Shown here piece by piece: positions 5,922-14,076 of a DNA stretch of 30,515 nt; the first letter of the stretch is position 1; the number at the start of each line of letters is the position of its first letter. The stretch is from CAKVLS01 sp045651685. GTDB taxonomy: Bacteria; Bacillota; Clostridia; Christensenellales; UBA1242. Made by a program: the position numbers and the translations under genes. The stretch lies in NCBI GenBank assembly GCA_045651685.1, contig JAZRSV010000006.1, positions 1 to 30,515 on the forward strand. The letters are read 5' to 3'. A model generated the notes under the pieces. The model did no database searches, was not told the origin of the DNA, and worked only from the letters and a program-made list of their open reading frames with translations.

Positions 5922-7260
5922 ATGCAAACTTCCTAACATATTCTTCAAACTTATTGCCCCTATCAACATAGTTAGCAAACTCGTCAAAGCTAGCACTAGC
6001 TGGAGATAACAATACGCACTCTCCACTTTTTGCAACTTTGGTGCAATAACTGGTAGCTTGGGAAAGGTTGTCAAATATAACAATTTGCTTATTGCATTTT
6101 TCGGCATCTTCTTTTAGCTTTTGTTTTACCCCACCACAACCAATTATTTTTGTGACACTACTTGGCAAATTTTCAAAAAGCATATCATATCTATAACCCT
6201 TATCACTGCCACACAAAATTAGTATTGTTGGTTTGTTTATTGCTCTTGTTGCAATAAGTGTAGAGTCAATATTTGTTGCTTTGCTATCGCTTATATATTC
6301 TACACCATTTATCGTTGCGATAGTTTGCAAACGATGTGGCAACGCACAAAAAGTTGCTACAGCTCTTGCAATAACTTTTGGCCCAACCCCATACAAATAT
6401 GCACATAGTACAGCGCACAAAACATTGTCTAGATTGTGCTGACCTTTTAGTTTTATATCTTTTGTTTGCATAACAAATATATCTTTTTTGCCGAGATTTA
6501 TATATATATTATTGCTGTTTTGATAACAACCAAAGCACTTTTTGTTATTGTCAAAATAATACTTTTTGCAAGGTGTATTATTTGCCAACTTTTTACTAAC
6601 TTTACAGTTATTATTAACAATAAGTTTGTCGTGGCCTTTTAGATTTTTTGTTATTTGTCTTTTTGCATTGATATAGTTTGTCTTTGTCTTGTGATGGTCA
6701 ATATGGTCTATGCCAATATTAAGCACTGCAGCAATTTTTGGTCTAAAGGTTGTTATTGCCTCTAACTGAAAGCTACTTACTTCACACACAAATGCATCTT
6801 TGCGATATTGCTTTGCAACTTTGCTTGTTATTGGCACCCCGATATTGCCTACAAGACTATTTTTTGTTTTGTTAGTGTCTAATATATGTCCTACCAATGA
6901 TGTAGTAGTAGTTTTGCCATTGGTACCGGTTATTGCTATGATATCGTTTCTGCATTTGCTATAACCAAGTTCTAGTTCGCTTACAACTTTTTTGTTTTGT
7001 GATAGGGCGTATTTTACATATTGATTGTCCATGCATATTGCTGGGCTTAATACAACTACCTGCACCTGCTCTACTATGCTTTTTGACAGTTTTTTTACAA
7101 CAAATACATTGTCAAAAGTTTTTGTTTTTTCTTTTATTTGCTGTCTTGTTTTTTCGTTGCTGTCATACAAAAAGAACAAGCTTTTTTTGTTTTTTAGCAA
7201 CTCAAAACTCGACCAACCACTACGCGACAGACCAAGTATAAGATAGTTATATTTTTTCAT
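5911..7260 (-). CDS. murD: UDP-N-acetylmuramoyl-L-alanine:D-glutamate ligase
   Basis: 449 aa. The ATG at 7260 is preferred, with AGGTG a suitable distance upstream. A GTG at 7269 in the same frame overlaps the mraY stop as GTGA and would add three residues. Seen: an N-terminal Rossmann strand (YLILGLSRSGWSS), the Mur ligase P-loop TGTNGKTTTT at about 111-120, NIGIDHIDHH in the central domain, and PHRLQ and SDSKATN introducing the C-terminal domain. It adds D-Glu to UDP-MurNAc-L-Ala in the cytoplasm. The position between mraY and ftsW is standard for dcw clusters. The 11-base overlap with ftsW suggests translational coupling. Confidence 0.95.
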   Translation of the reverse strand: MKKYNYLILGLSRSGWSSFELLKNKKSLFFLYDSNEKTRQQIKEKTKTFDNVFVVKKLSKSIVEQVQVVVLSPAICMDNQYVKYALSQNKKVVSELELGYSKCRNDIIAITGTNGKTTTTSLVGHILDTNKTKNSLVGNIGVPITSKVAKQYRKDAFVCEVSSFQLEAITTFRPKIAAVLNIGIDHIDHHKTKTNYINAKRQITKNLKGHDKLIVNNNCKVSKKLANNTPCKKYYFDNNKKCFGCYQNSNNIYINLGKKDIFVMQTKDIKLKGQHNLDNVLCAVLCAYLYGVGPKVIARAVATFCALPHRLQTIATINGVEYISDSKATNIDSTLIATRAINKPTILILCGSDKGYRYDMLFENLPSSVTKIIGCGGVKQKLKEDAEKCNKQIVIFDNLSQATSYCTKVAKSGECVLLSPASASFDEFANYVDRGNKFEEYVRKFAYEK

Positions 7261-7265
7261 ACATT

Positions 7266-8267
7266 TCACCTACATATTATAGTTAACATAATACAAGCTA
7301 CTGCTATGATTAATGTTATAATAATATATATGGAGACAATTTTGGTTTCATGCTTACCTTTCTTTTCAAAATGATGATGAAGTGGTGCCATCAAAAAAAT
7401 TCGCTTTTTTGTTTTTTTATAATACAAGACTTGCATAATAACTGACACACAAGACAAAACAAACATAACGCCAAGTAAAGGTATAAACAAACTCAACCCA
7501 TTAAAACAAGCCAAACTGGCAATAAGTGCGCCAAGTGAGAGTGAGCCTGTATCCCCCATAAAAATACTAGCCGGGTGCGAATTAAATACCAAAAAGGCAA
7601 GTATGGCACCCAAAGCACAACAAGTAATGATAATCAAATTGTACTGTTCGTTAATAATGGCATTATCAAGCCCTGCAGTGAGGCCTTGCATATAAAGATA
7701 ACTAATTATGCCAAAGCCTAACAAATAAGCAAAACTAACCCCACCTGCAAGACCATCTAAACCATCAGTTAAGTTTACACTATTAGTCGTAGCAATAAAA
7801 ACTAGCATTATATAAGGGATAATCAAAAAACCCAAATCAATTTTTGTATTGCTAAATGGCAAATAAATTTTGCTACCGATCATCGGATTAAAATAAACAA
7901 ACAAAGCAACTATGAGACTAATTGCAACTTGTCCAATAATTTTTTGATAAGGCCTTAATCCCAAATTTCGCTTAAACTTTATTTTGATAAAATCGTCCAA
8001 AAAACCAAGAACCCCAAAAGCAAAAAACACAGCAAGAGCAACTGACGCCATAGAATAGTTGTTATTAAAAAAACAAAGTGACACTACAATTATGGCAAAG
8101 ATAAATATAATGCCACCCATAGTTGGCGTGCCCTGTTTGCTCGAATGACTCTCTACATAGTGCAATATATTTTGCCCAAACTTTAGTCTCTTTGTAAGGC
8201 GCAAACAAAAAGGGGCAATAACTATTGCCACAAAAAAGCTAATTAAAAATGCTAAAAAATAATACAA
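7266..8267 (-). CDS. mraY: Phospho-MurNAc-pentapeptide translocase (lipid I synthase)
   Basis: 333 aa, starting at a TTG (8267) with GGAG about 10 bases upstream inside the end of murE. Ten hydrophobic segments are seen. Signature motifs: GTPTMGG near residues 47-53, NLTDGLDGLAGG (catalytic Asp pair region), FMGDTGSL, and MAPLHHHFEKKG (the HHH motif). MraY transfers phospho-MurNAc-pentapeptide to undecaprenyl phosphate at the inner face of the membrane. It directly follows murE with a 2-base gap. The usual intervening murF is missing, so the pentapeptide-completing ligase must be encoded elsewhere. Confidence 0.95.
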   Translation of the reverse strand: MYYFLAFLISFFVAIVIAPFCLRLTKRLKFGQNILHYVESHSSKQGTPTMGGIIFIFAIIVVSLCFFNNNYSMASVALAVFFAFGVLGFLDDFIKIKFKRNLGLRPYQKIIGQVAISLIVALFVYFNPMIGSKIYLPFSNTKIDLGFLIIPYIMLVFIATTNSVNLTDGLDGLAGGVSFAYLLGFGIISYLYMQGLTAGLDNAIINEQYNLIIITCCALGAILAFLVFNSHPASIFMGDTGSLSLGALIASLACFNGLSLFIPLLGVMFVLSCVSVIMQVLYYKKTKKRIFLMAPLHHHFEKKGKHETKIVSIYIIITLIIAVACIMLTIICR

Positions 8268-8269
8268 TT

Positions 8270-9733
8270 TTATTTTACTCCAAAAGATCGTGTCTTTGTC
8301 CTGATATAATCAAATACAACTTTGCTATCGCTAAAAGGATATTTGATGCCATTTATCTCTTGGTAGTCTTCGCATCCTTTACCCAATATAACAACAACAT
8401 CATTAATAAAAGCTAGATCTAATGCTTTGATTATAGCCTCTTTTCTGTTTTCTAATACAAATACTTCTTTAGTTATATCTGTACCAGCTTTGATTTGAGA
8501 GATGATGTCGTAGGGGTTTTCAAAGCGAGGATTGTCACTTGTAATAATTGTCGTGTTGCTATATTTCGTGGCAATTTGGCCCATTATGGGGCGCTTAACG
8601 CTATCTCTATTGCCTCCACAGCCAAATACTGTTATTATTTTACCTTTTGACAACGCCTTTATATTTTTTAATATATTTTCTACCCCATCAGGCGTATGTG
8701 CATAATCTACAACAACCGAAAATGGCGTGTCTATATCTAACACATTAAACCTACCATCTACTTGTTCTAGCGACTCTATGCCTTTTATTATATTAATATT
8801 GCTAATGCCCAAAACCTTGCAGCAAGTCATTGCAGCCAAAGCATTGTATACATTAAACTTGCCTGCAAGATTAATGCTACAACTCAATATATCATCAAAA
8901 ATATTAACAACAAAAGAGCTACCCTTTATACTCATTTTTATATTAAGTGCAAACACATCACTAGGATTCATAATGGCATAAGTAAACTTTTTGCAATCGC
9001 ACAAATGAAAATAATCTTTGCCATAATTATCATCTACATTAATGATGCAATTTTTGCAATACATGCCAGTCAAAAACTTTTGTTTGACACTGGCATAGTT
9101 GTCAATAGTGCCAAAATAATCAAGGTGGTCTTGAGTAAGGTTGGTAAATACCCCTACTTCAAAATTAACACCATATACTTTGTATAAGTCTATAGCATGA
9201 GCAGACACCTCCATTACAACATACTCAATACCACTATCTAGCATTTGCCTAAAGGTATTAAACAACTGTTTTGGGTCCGGAGTTGTTAGTGTAGTTGGAT
9301 AAAATATTTGGTCAATATAAATAGCTGTAGTACCAATAAGACCAACCTTTTTGCCACTTGCTTGCAAAATACTTCTTATCATGTACGATGTTGTTGTCTT
9401 GCCATTGGTGCCAGTTATGCCAATTATTTTTAGTTTTTTATCAGGGTTGCCATAAAAATTGCTACACACTTTGGCTATAACTTGCCTAACATTTTTTACT
9501 TTTATTTGGGTTATGCCAGTTGGCAAAAATCTCTCTACAATAAGCACTCTTGCCCCACTCTCTACAGCTTTGTCATAATAATTGTGTCTGTCATCATTGA
9601 CGCCAACATAACAAAAATACACACTGCCTGCACACTTGCTTTCGCAGTCTGTCATAATATCTAAAATGTCAATATCCATATTGCCTTGAGTCTCGACAAT
9701 ATCTATATTTTGCAAAAGATTTTGTAATGTCAT
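8270..9733 (-). CDS. murE: UDP-MurNAc-tripeptide synthetase, probably meso-diaminopimelate adding
   Basis: 487 aa with AGGAGG ahead of the ATG. P-loop ITGTNGKTTT is at about 106-115, TTLTTPDP at 148-154 and EVSAHA near 174-179. The likely carbamylated Lys is K216 (SVKQKF). DYAHTPDGVEN at about 342-352 opens the third domain. The specificity loop reads DNPRFENP (399-406). The Arg of DNPR is the residue known to select meso-DAP in MurE; lysine-adding enzymes usually differ here. It makes UDP-MurNAc-tripeptide in the cytoplasm. A gap of about 100 bases separates it from the PBP gene upstream, with no clear promoter. Confidence 0.94.
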   Translation of the reverse strand: MTLQNLLQNIDIVETQGNMDIDILDIMTDCESKCAGSVYFCYVGVNDDRHNYYDKAVESGARVLIVERFLPTGITQIKVKNVRQVIAKVCSNFYGNPDKKLKIIGITGTNGKTTTSYMIRSILQASGKKVGLIGTTAIYIDQIFYPTTLTTPDPKQLFNTFRQMLDSGIEYVVMEVSAHAIDLYKVYGVNFEVGVFTNLTQDHLDYFGTIDNYASVKQKFLTGMYCKNCIINVDDNYGKDYFHLCDCKKFTYAIMNPSDVFALNIKMSIKGSSFVVNIFDDILSCSINLAGKFNVYNALAAMTCCKVLGISNINIIKGIESLEQVDGRFNVLDIDTPFSVVVDYAHTPDGVENILKNIKALSKGKIITVFGCGGNRDSVKRPIMGQIATKYSNTTIITSDNPRFENPYDIISQIKAGTDITKEVFVLENRKEAIIKALDLAFINDVVVILGKGCEDYQEINGIKYPFSDSKVVFDYIRTKTRSFGVK

Positions 9734-9837
9734 AATATCCTCCTATCAACACAGCTATTATGCCAAAAAATACTAGGCACAATTTGTCATAGGTAAAATT
9801 AGACATTAATATACAAAATTGCCAAAAATATAATTAG

Positions 9838-11739
9838 TTATCTTGTCGAAACAATAATACTACTACCTTTTTGCAAAGATGTGTTTGGGGCCGGTATCTG
9901 GCTTACTACTTTTTGTCCTTCGCCATCTATATCAACACCAAAACCAAGTATCTCTAGCTGCGACAAAGCTTGCGCTATAGGCAATCCTACCAGATTAGGC
10001 ACAACTATGCTTTCTACAACTACACTTTGGTTATTTGGCTTTATATTTTTACATTCAAATATTTTTGCAAACATCTCTTTTGCATAAGGCGCAGCAACAA
10101 CACTGCCATAATATGTTCCACTGCTTGGTTCGTCTACACATAGCAAAATTGCATATTGTGGGTTGTTTGCCGGATAAGTACCAAAGAAGCTAGATACATA
10201 TTTGCCGGCAGCAATCTTGCCATTTTCGTATTTTTGGGCAGTACCCGTTTTGCCACCTATACTATACCCAGGCACAAAGGTATACTGACCAGTTTTTATA
10301 CTCAAAACACCTTCGAGCAAAGTATTAATTTGGGCAGAAACTTCTGGACTTATAACATTAGACAATAATGTTGGGTCGTTTTGTTTTATAACACCATTTT
10401 GGTTATAAATACTATCTACTAGATAAGGTTTGTACAAATCGCCACCATTTACTGCCGAACAAAAAGCTGTCAACAACTGCAACTGCGAAACAGCTACAGC
10501 TTGACCAAAACCTATGCGAGCAAGGTCTACATTTTTTACATTTTTCTTATTCATCAATATGCCAGCACTTTCGCCCAAAATATCAACACCAGTTTTTTGT
10601 CCTATACCAAACGCCTGCAAATATTGATAAAACTTATCTTTGCCAAGTCTTAATGCTAGGTCCATAAAAACACAGTTGCATGAGTTGGCAATACCCTCAA
10701 CCAAAGTTTGCGAGCCATGACCAATAGTGCGCCAACACTTTATTTTTTGACCATCTACCATACGATATCCAGGACAATAAAAAACATCTTGAAAGTTAGT
10801 TAAATTTTCGCTCAATGCTGCTGCTATAGTTAATATCTTAAATGTAGAACCCGGCTCATACACATCAACGACACTTGTGTTTTTTGACAATGACATTAAA
10901 AGCGAGACATCATTTCTTGGTGGGTCATTATTGTCAAATGCTGGAGCTATACCCATAGCAATTATCTTGCCCGTTGCCGGCTCTAATATTGTTATAGATG
11001 CAGATTTGGGCATATGATCTTGCATTATTTTTGACAAAGTATCTTGCACTATAAGTTGTATTTTGCTATCTATAGTAAGCTTAATACTATAACCATCAAT
11101 GCTAGGATAATAATATCGCAAAGTATTATTAAGCTCTTTGCCAGCGACTGTTGCTTGCGTAAGCTGCTTGCCATCTATACCTTTTAGATATTTGTTATAA
11201 TATGCTTCTAGGCCAGACTGTCCTTGATTGTCAATAGTTGTATATCCTAGCACCTGGCTCAAAAACTCGCCGTAGGGGTAAAATCTCGATATATTTTCGC
11301 TTAACACAACACCGCTGTATTTTTTGGCGATTATTTGTTTTGCTACGACATCTTTTATAGATAGTTTTACCAAACTTTCTGATACAAATTTGTCAGTAGC
11401 CTTTAGGTATAACTTATTATAATCTAACCCCAAAGTCTTGGACAAAAACATCGCAACTTCGCTAGGCTCTGTCACATCTTTTGCTCTCAAATACACATCA
11501 TATGTAGTATAACTCGTAGCAAGCGTACTGCCAGCATTGTCGACAATATCTCCACGAGTAGCAACAAGTGGCAAACTTCGTAGCCATTGCTCGGCAGCCT
11601 TTATGGTAAGCTCTTTACTTTTTATACCCTGCAAAAAGAACAATCTAACACATATCGCACAAAAAATAAAGGTTATTAGTAAAAATAATACTAATAACCT
11701 CTTTTGTAAAGATAAAATAGAATATTTAAGTTGTTTCAA
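9838..11739 (-). CDS. Class B penicillin-binding protein with C-terminal PASTA domain (FtsI/SpoVD-like)
   Basis: 633 aa, starting at a TTG (11739) 3 bases after the stop of the FtsL-like gene, with GGGGGA as ribosome binding site; no in-frame ATG is better placed. A single membrane anchor is at about 13-36. The pedestal begins with RGDIVDNAG (62-70). The transpeptidase motifs are STFK (298-301, Ser nucleophile), SCN (353-355) and KTGT (497-500). A single PASTA domain spans about 578-633. It cross-links septal peptidoglycan with FtsW. One PASTA domain occurs in both vegetative PBP2-type and sporulation SpoVD-type proteins, so position in the cluster (the only PBP here) favours the division enzyme, but SpoVD cannot be excluded. 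Confidence 0.92.
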   Translation of the reverse strand: MKQLKYSILSLQKRLLVLFLLITFIFCAICVRLFFLQGIKSKELTIKAAEQWLRSLPLVATRGDIVDNAGSTLATSYTTYDVYLRAKDVTEPSEVAMFLSKTLGLDYNKLYLKATDKFVSESLVKLSIKDVVAKQIIAKKYSGVVLSENISRFYPYGEFLSQVLGYTTIDNQGQSGLEAYYNKYLKGIDGKQLTQATVAGKELNNTLRYYYPSIDGYSIKLTIDSKIQLIVQDTLSKIMQDHMPKSASITILEPATGKIIAMGIAPAFDNNDPPRNDVSLLMSLSKNTSVVDVYEPGSTFKILTIAAALSENLTNFQDVFYCPGYRMVDGQKIKCWRTIGHGSQTLVEGIANSCNCVFMDLALRLGKDKFYQYLQAFGIGQKTGVDILGESAGILMNKKNVKNVDLARIGFGQAVAVSQLQLLTAFCSAVNGGDLYKPYLVDSIYNQNGVIKQNDPTLLSNVISPEVSAQINTLLEGVLSIKTGQYTFVPGYSIGGKTGTAQKYENGKIAAGKYVSSFFGTYPANNPQYAILLCVDEPSSGTYYGSVVAAPYAKEMFAKIFECKNIKPNNQSVVVESIVVPNLVGLPIAQALSQLEILGFGVDIDGEGQKVVSQIPAPNTSLQKGSSIIVSTR

Positions 11740-11742
11740 CCA

Positions 11743-12405
11743 TTATCCCCCAAAAATGCTAGAGAAGAAATTGCACAAGTCGTCAAACCAGTTGCCTTCT
11801 TTTTGATTTTTGATAACGGTATTTTTTGCAAATTCTTTTGCTTGCAATGATGTACCACCACCCTGTGTCATGCCAGCAGCTTGTGGGTTAATTTGTTGCA
11901 TAAGATCTTGCAATTGTATTTGCAAAGCATCCAACTCTTGTTGTTTGATAACAATTTGTTGGTTTGTGTTTGCTATTTGCGAATTATAATTTGCTATTGA
12001 TACCGCATTATATATCATTAATATGCCAAGCAATAAGATAATAGAAGTATAAACAGCAATTATTAATTTGCCTCTTAAGTTAATGTTTAGTTTGACAGTG
12101 TTTTCTTTTTCTTCTTGTTTTTGAGTGATGGTAGGCAACATTTGGGTATCGGCTACTTCTAGCTCATACACACCATTTTTTGAAGAGGTCTCTTTAGTAG
12201 GCACCTCTGTCACACTTGTCATCTCCTCTCTTACTCTTTGATAGTAAGCAGCAGGATCTTCGCTTTTTGCTAATTGTTGGTCAAAGCGCTTTAGTTGTTC
12301 TTGCGCAAGTTGTGATATGTCATTAACTTTTTGCAAGTTAGCTTCATCGATAGAAGTTGTCTTGTCTAGTATAGTTGTTCTAGAAAATTTATACTTATCT
12401 TCCAT
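11743..12405 (-). CDS. FtsL-like bitopic division protein with an unusually long cytoplasmic part
   Basis: 220 aa from ATG 12405, with AAGGAGGTC 11 bases upstream; the longer frame to 12456 overlaps rsmH and lacks a binding site. It has a hydrophilic, charged N-terminal part of about 115 residues, one membrane segment (LIIAVYTSIILLLGILMIY), then a Gln-rich coiled coil (QQIVIKQQELDALQIQLQDL) and a short aromatic end (WFDDLCNFFSSIFGG). Its place between rsmH and the class B PBP is that of ftsL, and the single membrane segment plus external coiled coil fit. The usual FtsL is about 100-120 residues with a short cytoplasmic tail, so the long cytoplasmic region is notable. The assignment rests mainly on position and topology. 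Confidence 0.7.
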   Translation of the reverse strand: MEDKYKFSRTTILDKTTSIDEANLQKVNDISQLAQEQLKRFDQQLAKSEDPAAYYQRVREEMTSVTEVPTKETSSKNGVYELEVADTQMLPTITQKQEEKENTVKLNINLRGKLIIAVYTSIILLLGILMIYNAVSIANYNSQIANTNQQIVIKQQELDALQIQLQDLMQQINPQAAGMTQGGGTSLQAKEFAKNTVIKNQKEGNWFDDLCNFFSSIFGG

Positions 12406-12425
12406 ATACGCTATGACCTCCTTTT

Positions 12426-13361
12426 TTATATCTTTTGTGCTATACGCAATTTGCAAGAAGAACTACGAGAGTTTGTTTTTTGTTCTTGCTCGCTTGCCAT
12501 AATAGGTTTTTTGTTAACCATTTTTATGGTTGCTTTGTGATGGCACACACATATAGGCAAAGTCTTTGGACAGATACAATCTGTACTAAAACTTTTATAA
12601 ACATTTTTTACTATTCTGTCTTCTAATGAGTGGAATGTCAAAACACACATTCTACCATTTGGTTTTAAGCTGTTTAGCATTTGCTCTACAACTTCTTGCA
12701 AACCTTCAAGCTCACCATTAACTTCTATACGCAACGCTTGAAAAGTCTTTTTTGCTACACTACCACCTTTATGCAAAAGTTTTGTTGGGTAGCTTTGCTC
12801 AATAATTTTTACTAATTTGCCTGTAGAATCGATTGGTGCTATTTCTCTTTGCTTAATAATATTGCGAGCAATAACTTTTGCAAAGTCTTCTTCGCCGTAC
12901 TCAAACAATATTTTTATTAGTTGCTCATAGGTATAAGTATTAACTATATCATAAGCTGTTAGGTCTTGTTGTTGATTCATACGCATGTCAAGTGGAGCAT
13001 CGTATTTATAACTAAAACCTCTATCGATATTGTCGATCTGATAAGAAGAAACACCCAAGTCAATTAGTATTCCATCTACTTGTGTATAACCTAAATCTTG
13101 TATAACTTGTAGATAGTTTTTGAAGTTGTTTTGAACCAAGTGAACAGTACAGTCATAGTTTTTTAGTCTTTCGGTACTAACGGCGATTGCATCTTGGTCT
13201 CTATCAATACCGATAAGCACGCCGTCTTTGTTTAGGCGTTTTGCTATTTCGCTAGAATGACCTGCACCACCCAAAGTTGCATCTACATACACGCCATTAG
13301 GTTTGATATCAAGACCTTCTAGACACTCATTTAGCATTATTGGTACATGCTTAAATTCCAT
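12426..13361 (-). CDS. rsmH: 16S rRNA (cytosine1402-N4)-methyltransferase
   Basis: 311 aa. The N-terminus HVPIMLNECLEGL and the SAM site DATLGGAGHSS (about 28-38) are diagnostic. DRDQDAI, GVSSYQID, RGFSY and DMRMNQ follow, then ALRIEVNGEL and LTFHSLEDRIVK near 240-250. It methylates N4 of C1402 in the 16S rRNA decoding centre. Its start codon overlaps the mraZ stop by 11 bases, the same overlap length as murD-ftsW, suggesting translational coupling. Standard second gene of the dcw cluster. Confidence 0.95.
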   Translation of the reverse strand: MEFKHVPIMLNECLEGLDIKPNGVYVDATLGGAGHSSEIAKRLNKDGVLIGIDRDQDAIAVSTERLKNYDCTVHLVQNNFKNYLQVIQDLGYTQVDGILIDLGVSSYQIDNIDRGFSYKYDAPLDMRMNQQQDLTAYDIVNTYTYEQLIKILFEYGEEDFAKVIARNIIKQREIAPIDSTGKLVKIIEQSYPTKLLHKGGSVAKKTFQALRIEVNGELEGLQEVVEQMLNSLKPNGRMCVLTFHSLEDRIVKNVYKSFSTDCICPKTLPICVCHHKATIKMVNKKPIMASEQEQKTNSRSSSCKLRIAQKI

Positions 13362-13782
13362 ACTCGCCCAACTCTTGCAAAACTTGATCTATGTTTGCAT
13401 CATTTTGTTGTTGATATTGTGCCCATCTATCAGCACTCCACAACTCTGCTCTTTTGCCAACTCCGATAAAGACAACTTCTTTTTCGATACCGGCAAACTC
13501 TCTCAAAGCTTGTGGCAACAAAAATCTACCTTGGTTATCTTCGACAACCTTGTATGCACTAGAGAACAATGTTCTTAAAGCCCTATTAACCTTTTGGTCA
13601 AAAATAGGAAGATTGTCAATTTTGTCGCTAAATATACGATCAACTTCTGTCTTTGGAAATACAAACAAACAGCCATCGTTGCCTTTGGTTATATAGCAAC
13701 CTTCGAGATCATCTCGTAGTTTGCTTGGCAAACGCAATCTGTACTTTTGATCGCATTGATGAAAGTACTCGCCAAATAGCAT
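13351..13782 (-). CDS. mraZ: MraZ, SpoVT/AbrB-like transcriptional regulator of the dcw cluster
   Basis: 143 aa from ATG 13782, with AGGAGGGG upstream. An in-frame TTG extension to 13824 crosses the 5' leader hairpin and is rejected. The sequence shows the two MraZ half-domains, each with the DQK/DNQGR-RL.LP pattern: DQKYRLRLPSKLR near the start and DNQGRFLLPQALREF in the middle. MraZ forms a ring-shaped oligomer and binds tandem boxes in front of its own operon. Such boxes are present here at 13869-13903 over the promoter, so autoregulation is very likely. Confidence 0.95.
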   Translation of the reverse strand: MLFGEYFHQCDQKYRLRLPSKLRDDLEGCYITKGNDGCLFVFPKTEVDRIFSDKIDNLPIFDQKVNRALRTLFSSAYKVVEDNQGRFLLPQALREFAGIEKEVVFIGVGKRAELWSADRWAQYQQQNDANIDQVLQELGEYGI

Positions 13783-13815
13783 CAACAAACCCCTCCTTTT
13801 TTTGATCAAAGTTAT

Positions 13816-13835
13816 CTTTTGCAAAAATGCAAAAG
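13816..13835 (-). other. Hairpin in the mraZ 5' leader
   Basis: Perfect 8-base arms CTTTTGCA and TGCAAAAG enclose a 4-base loop, extended by an imperfect TATC/ATA pairing. It lies about 35 bases before the mraZ start, between the predicted transcription start and the ribosome binding site. No T-run follows, so it is not a normal terminator; it may affect mRNA stability or translation. Confidence 0.45.
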
Positions 13836-13859
13836 GATAGACTTCTCCTAGTTGACTCT

Positions 13860-13888
13860 ATTATACAACACTTTTTGACCACTTCCAA
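13860..13888 (-). promoter_or_regulatory. Promoter of the mraZ/dcw operon
   Basis: The minus strand has -35 TTGGAA (13883-13888), a 17-base spacer and -10 TATAAT (13860-13865). Transcription would begin near 13853, giving a leader of about 70 bases. The -35 lies between MraZ boxes. Confidence 0.75.
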
Positions 13889-13903
13889 CCACTTTTGACC
13901 ACT
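13869..13903 (-). promoter_or_regulatory. MraZ operator: tandem AGTGG boxes with 10-bp period
   Basis: The minus strand carries AGTGG at 13903, 13893 and 13883 (each first base), exactly 10 bases apart, and a fourth degenerate AGTG at 13872. Three to four AAAGTGG-like repeats at one helical turn are the known MraZ target in other low-GC bacteria. Here they overlap the -35 and the spacer, so binding would block RNA polymerase. Two more TGGTCAAA half-sites, 11 bases apart, lie upstream at about 13935-13960. Confidence 0.8.
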
Positions 13904-13997
13904 ATTTTGAAAAATTTTTATAAAAAACTTGTTTTTTTGACCATAATTTGACCACAAAACCAAAAACAAGGGCAAAAATGAGTGGTTTTTTTGTTAT

Positions 13998-14019
13998 TTA
14001 TCAAACATATATTTGATAA
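13998..14019. other. Palindrome between idi and mraZ
   Basis: TTATCAAA and TTTGATAA form perfect 8-base arms around a 6-base AT centre. It lies between the idi terminator and the mraZ control region. It could be an operator or a weak back-up terminator. The rest of 13910-14037 holds only AT-rich sequence and the upstream TGGTCAAA half-sites. Confidence 0.35.
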
Positions 14020-14037
14020 AATTTATTTTTTATAAAA

Positions 14038-14073
14038 ATAAAAGCACCCTATTTTGTTTTAGGATGCTTTTTT
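14038..14073 (-). terminator. Terminator after idi
   Basis: Minus-strand arms AAAAGCATCCTA and TAGGGTGCTTTT pair over 12 bases with one T-G wobble around a short A-rich loop, followed by ATTTTTAT. Confidence 0.75.
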
Positions 14074-14076
14074 ATT

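Noticed and set aside
5922..6107. Longer FtsW with 62 extra N-terminal residues
   Set aside because: The extension lies wholly inside murD in another frame and has no membrane or SEDS features. The start at 5921 has a good binding site.
13783..13824. Longer MraZ from a TTG at 13824
   Set aside because: The family begins at MLFGEY. The extension is the leader hairpin and ribosome binding site.
13869..13960. Possible CtsR boxes (GGTCAAA repeats) upstream of mraZ
   Set aside because: The GGTCAAA units lack the CtsR arrangement (two heptamers with a 3-base gap), and the 10-base period and position fit MraZ far better.
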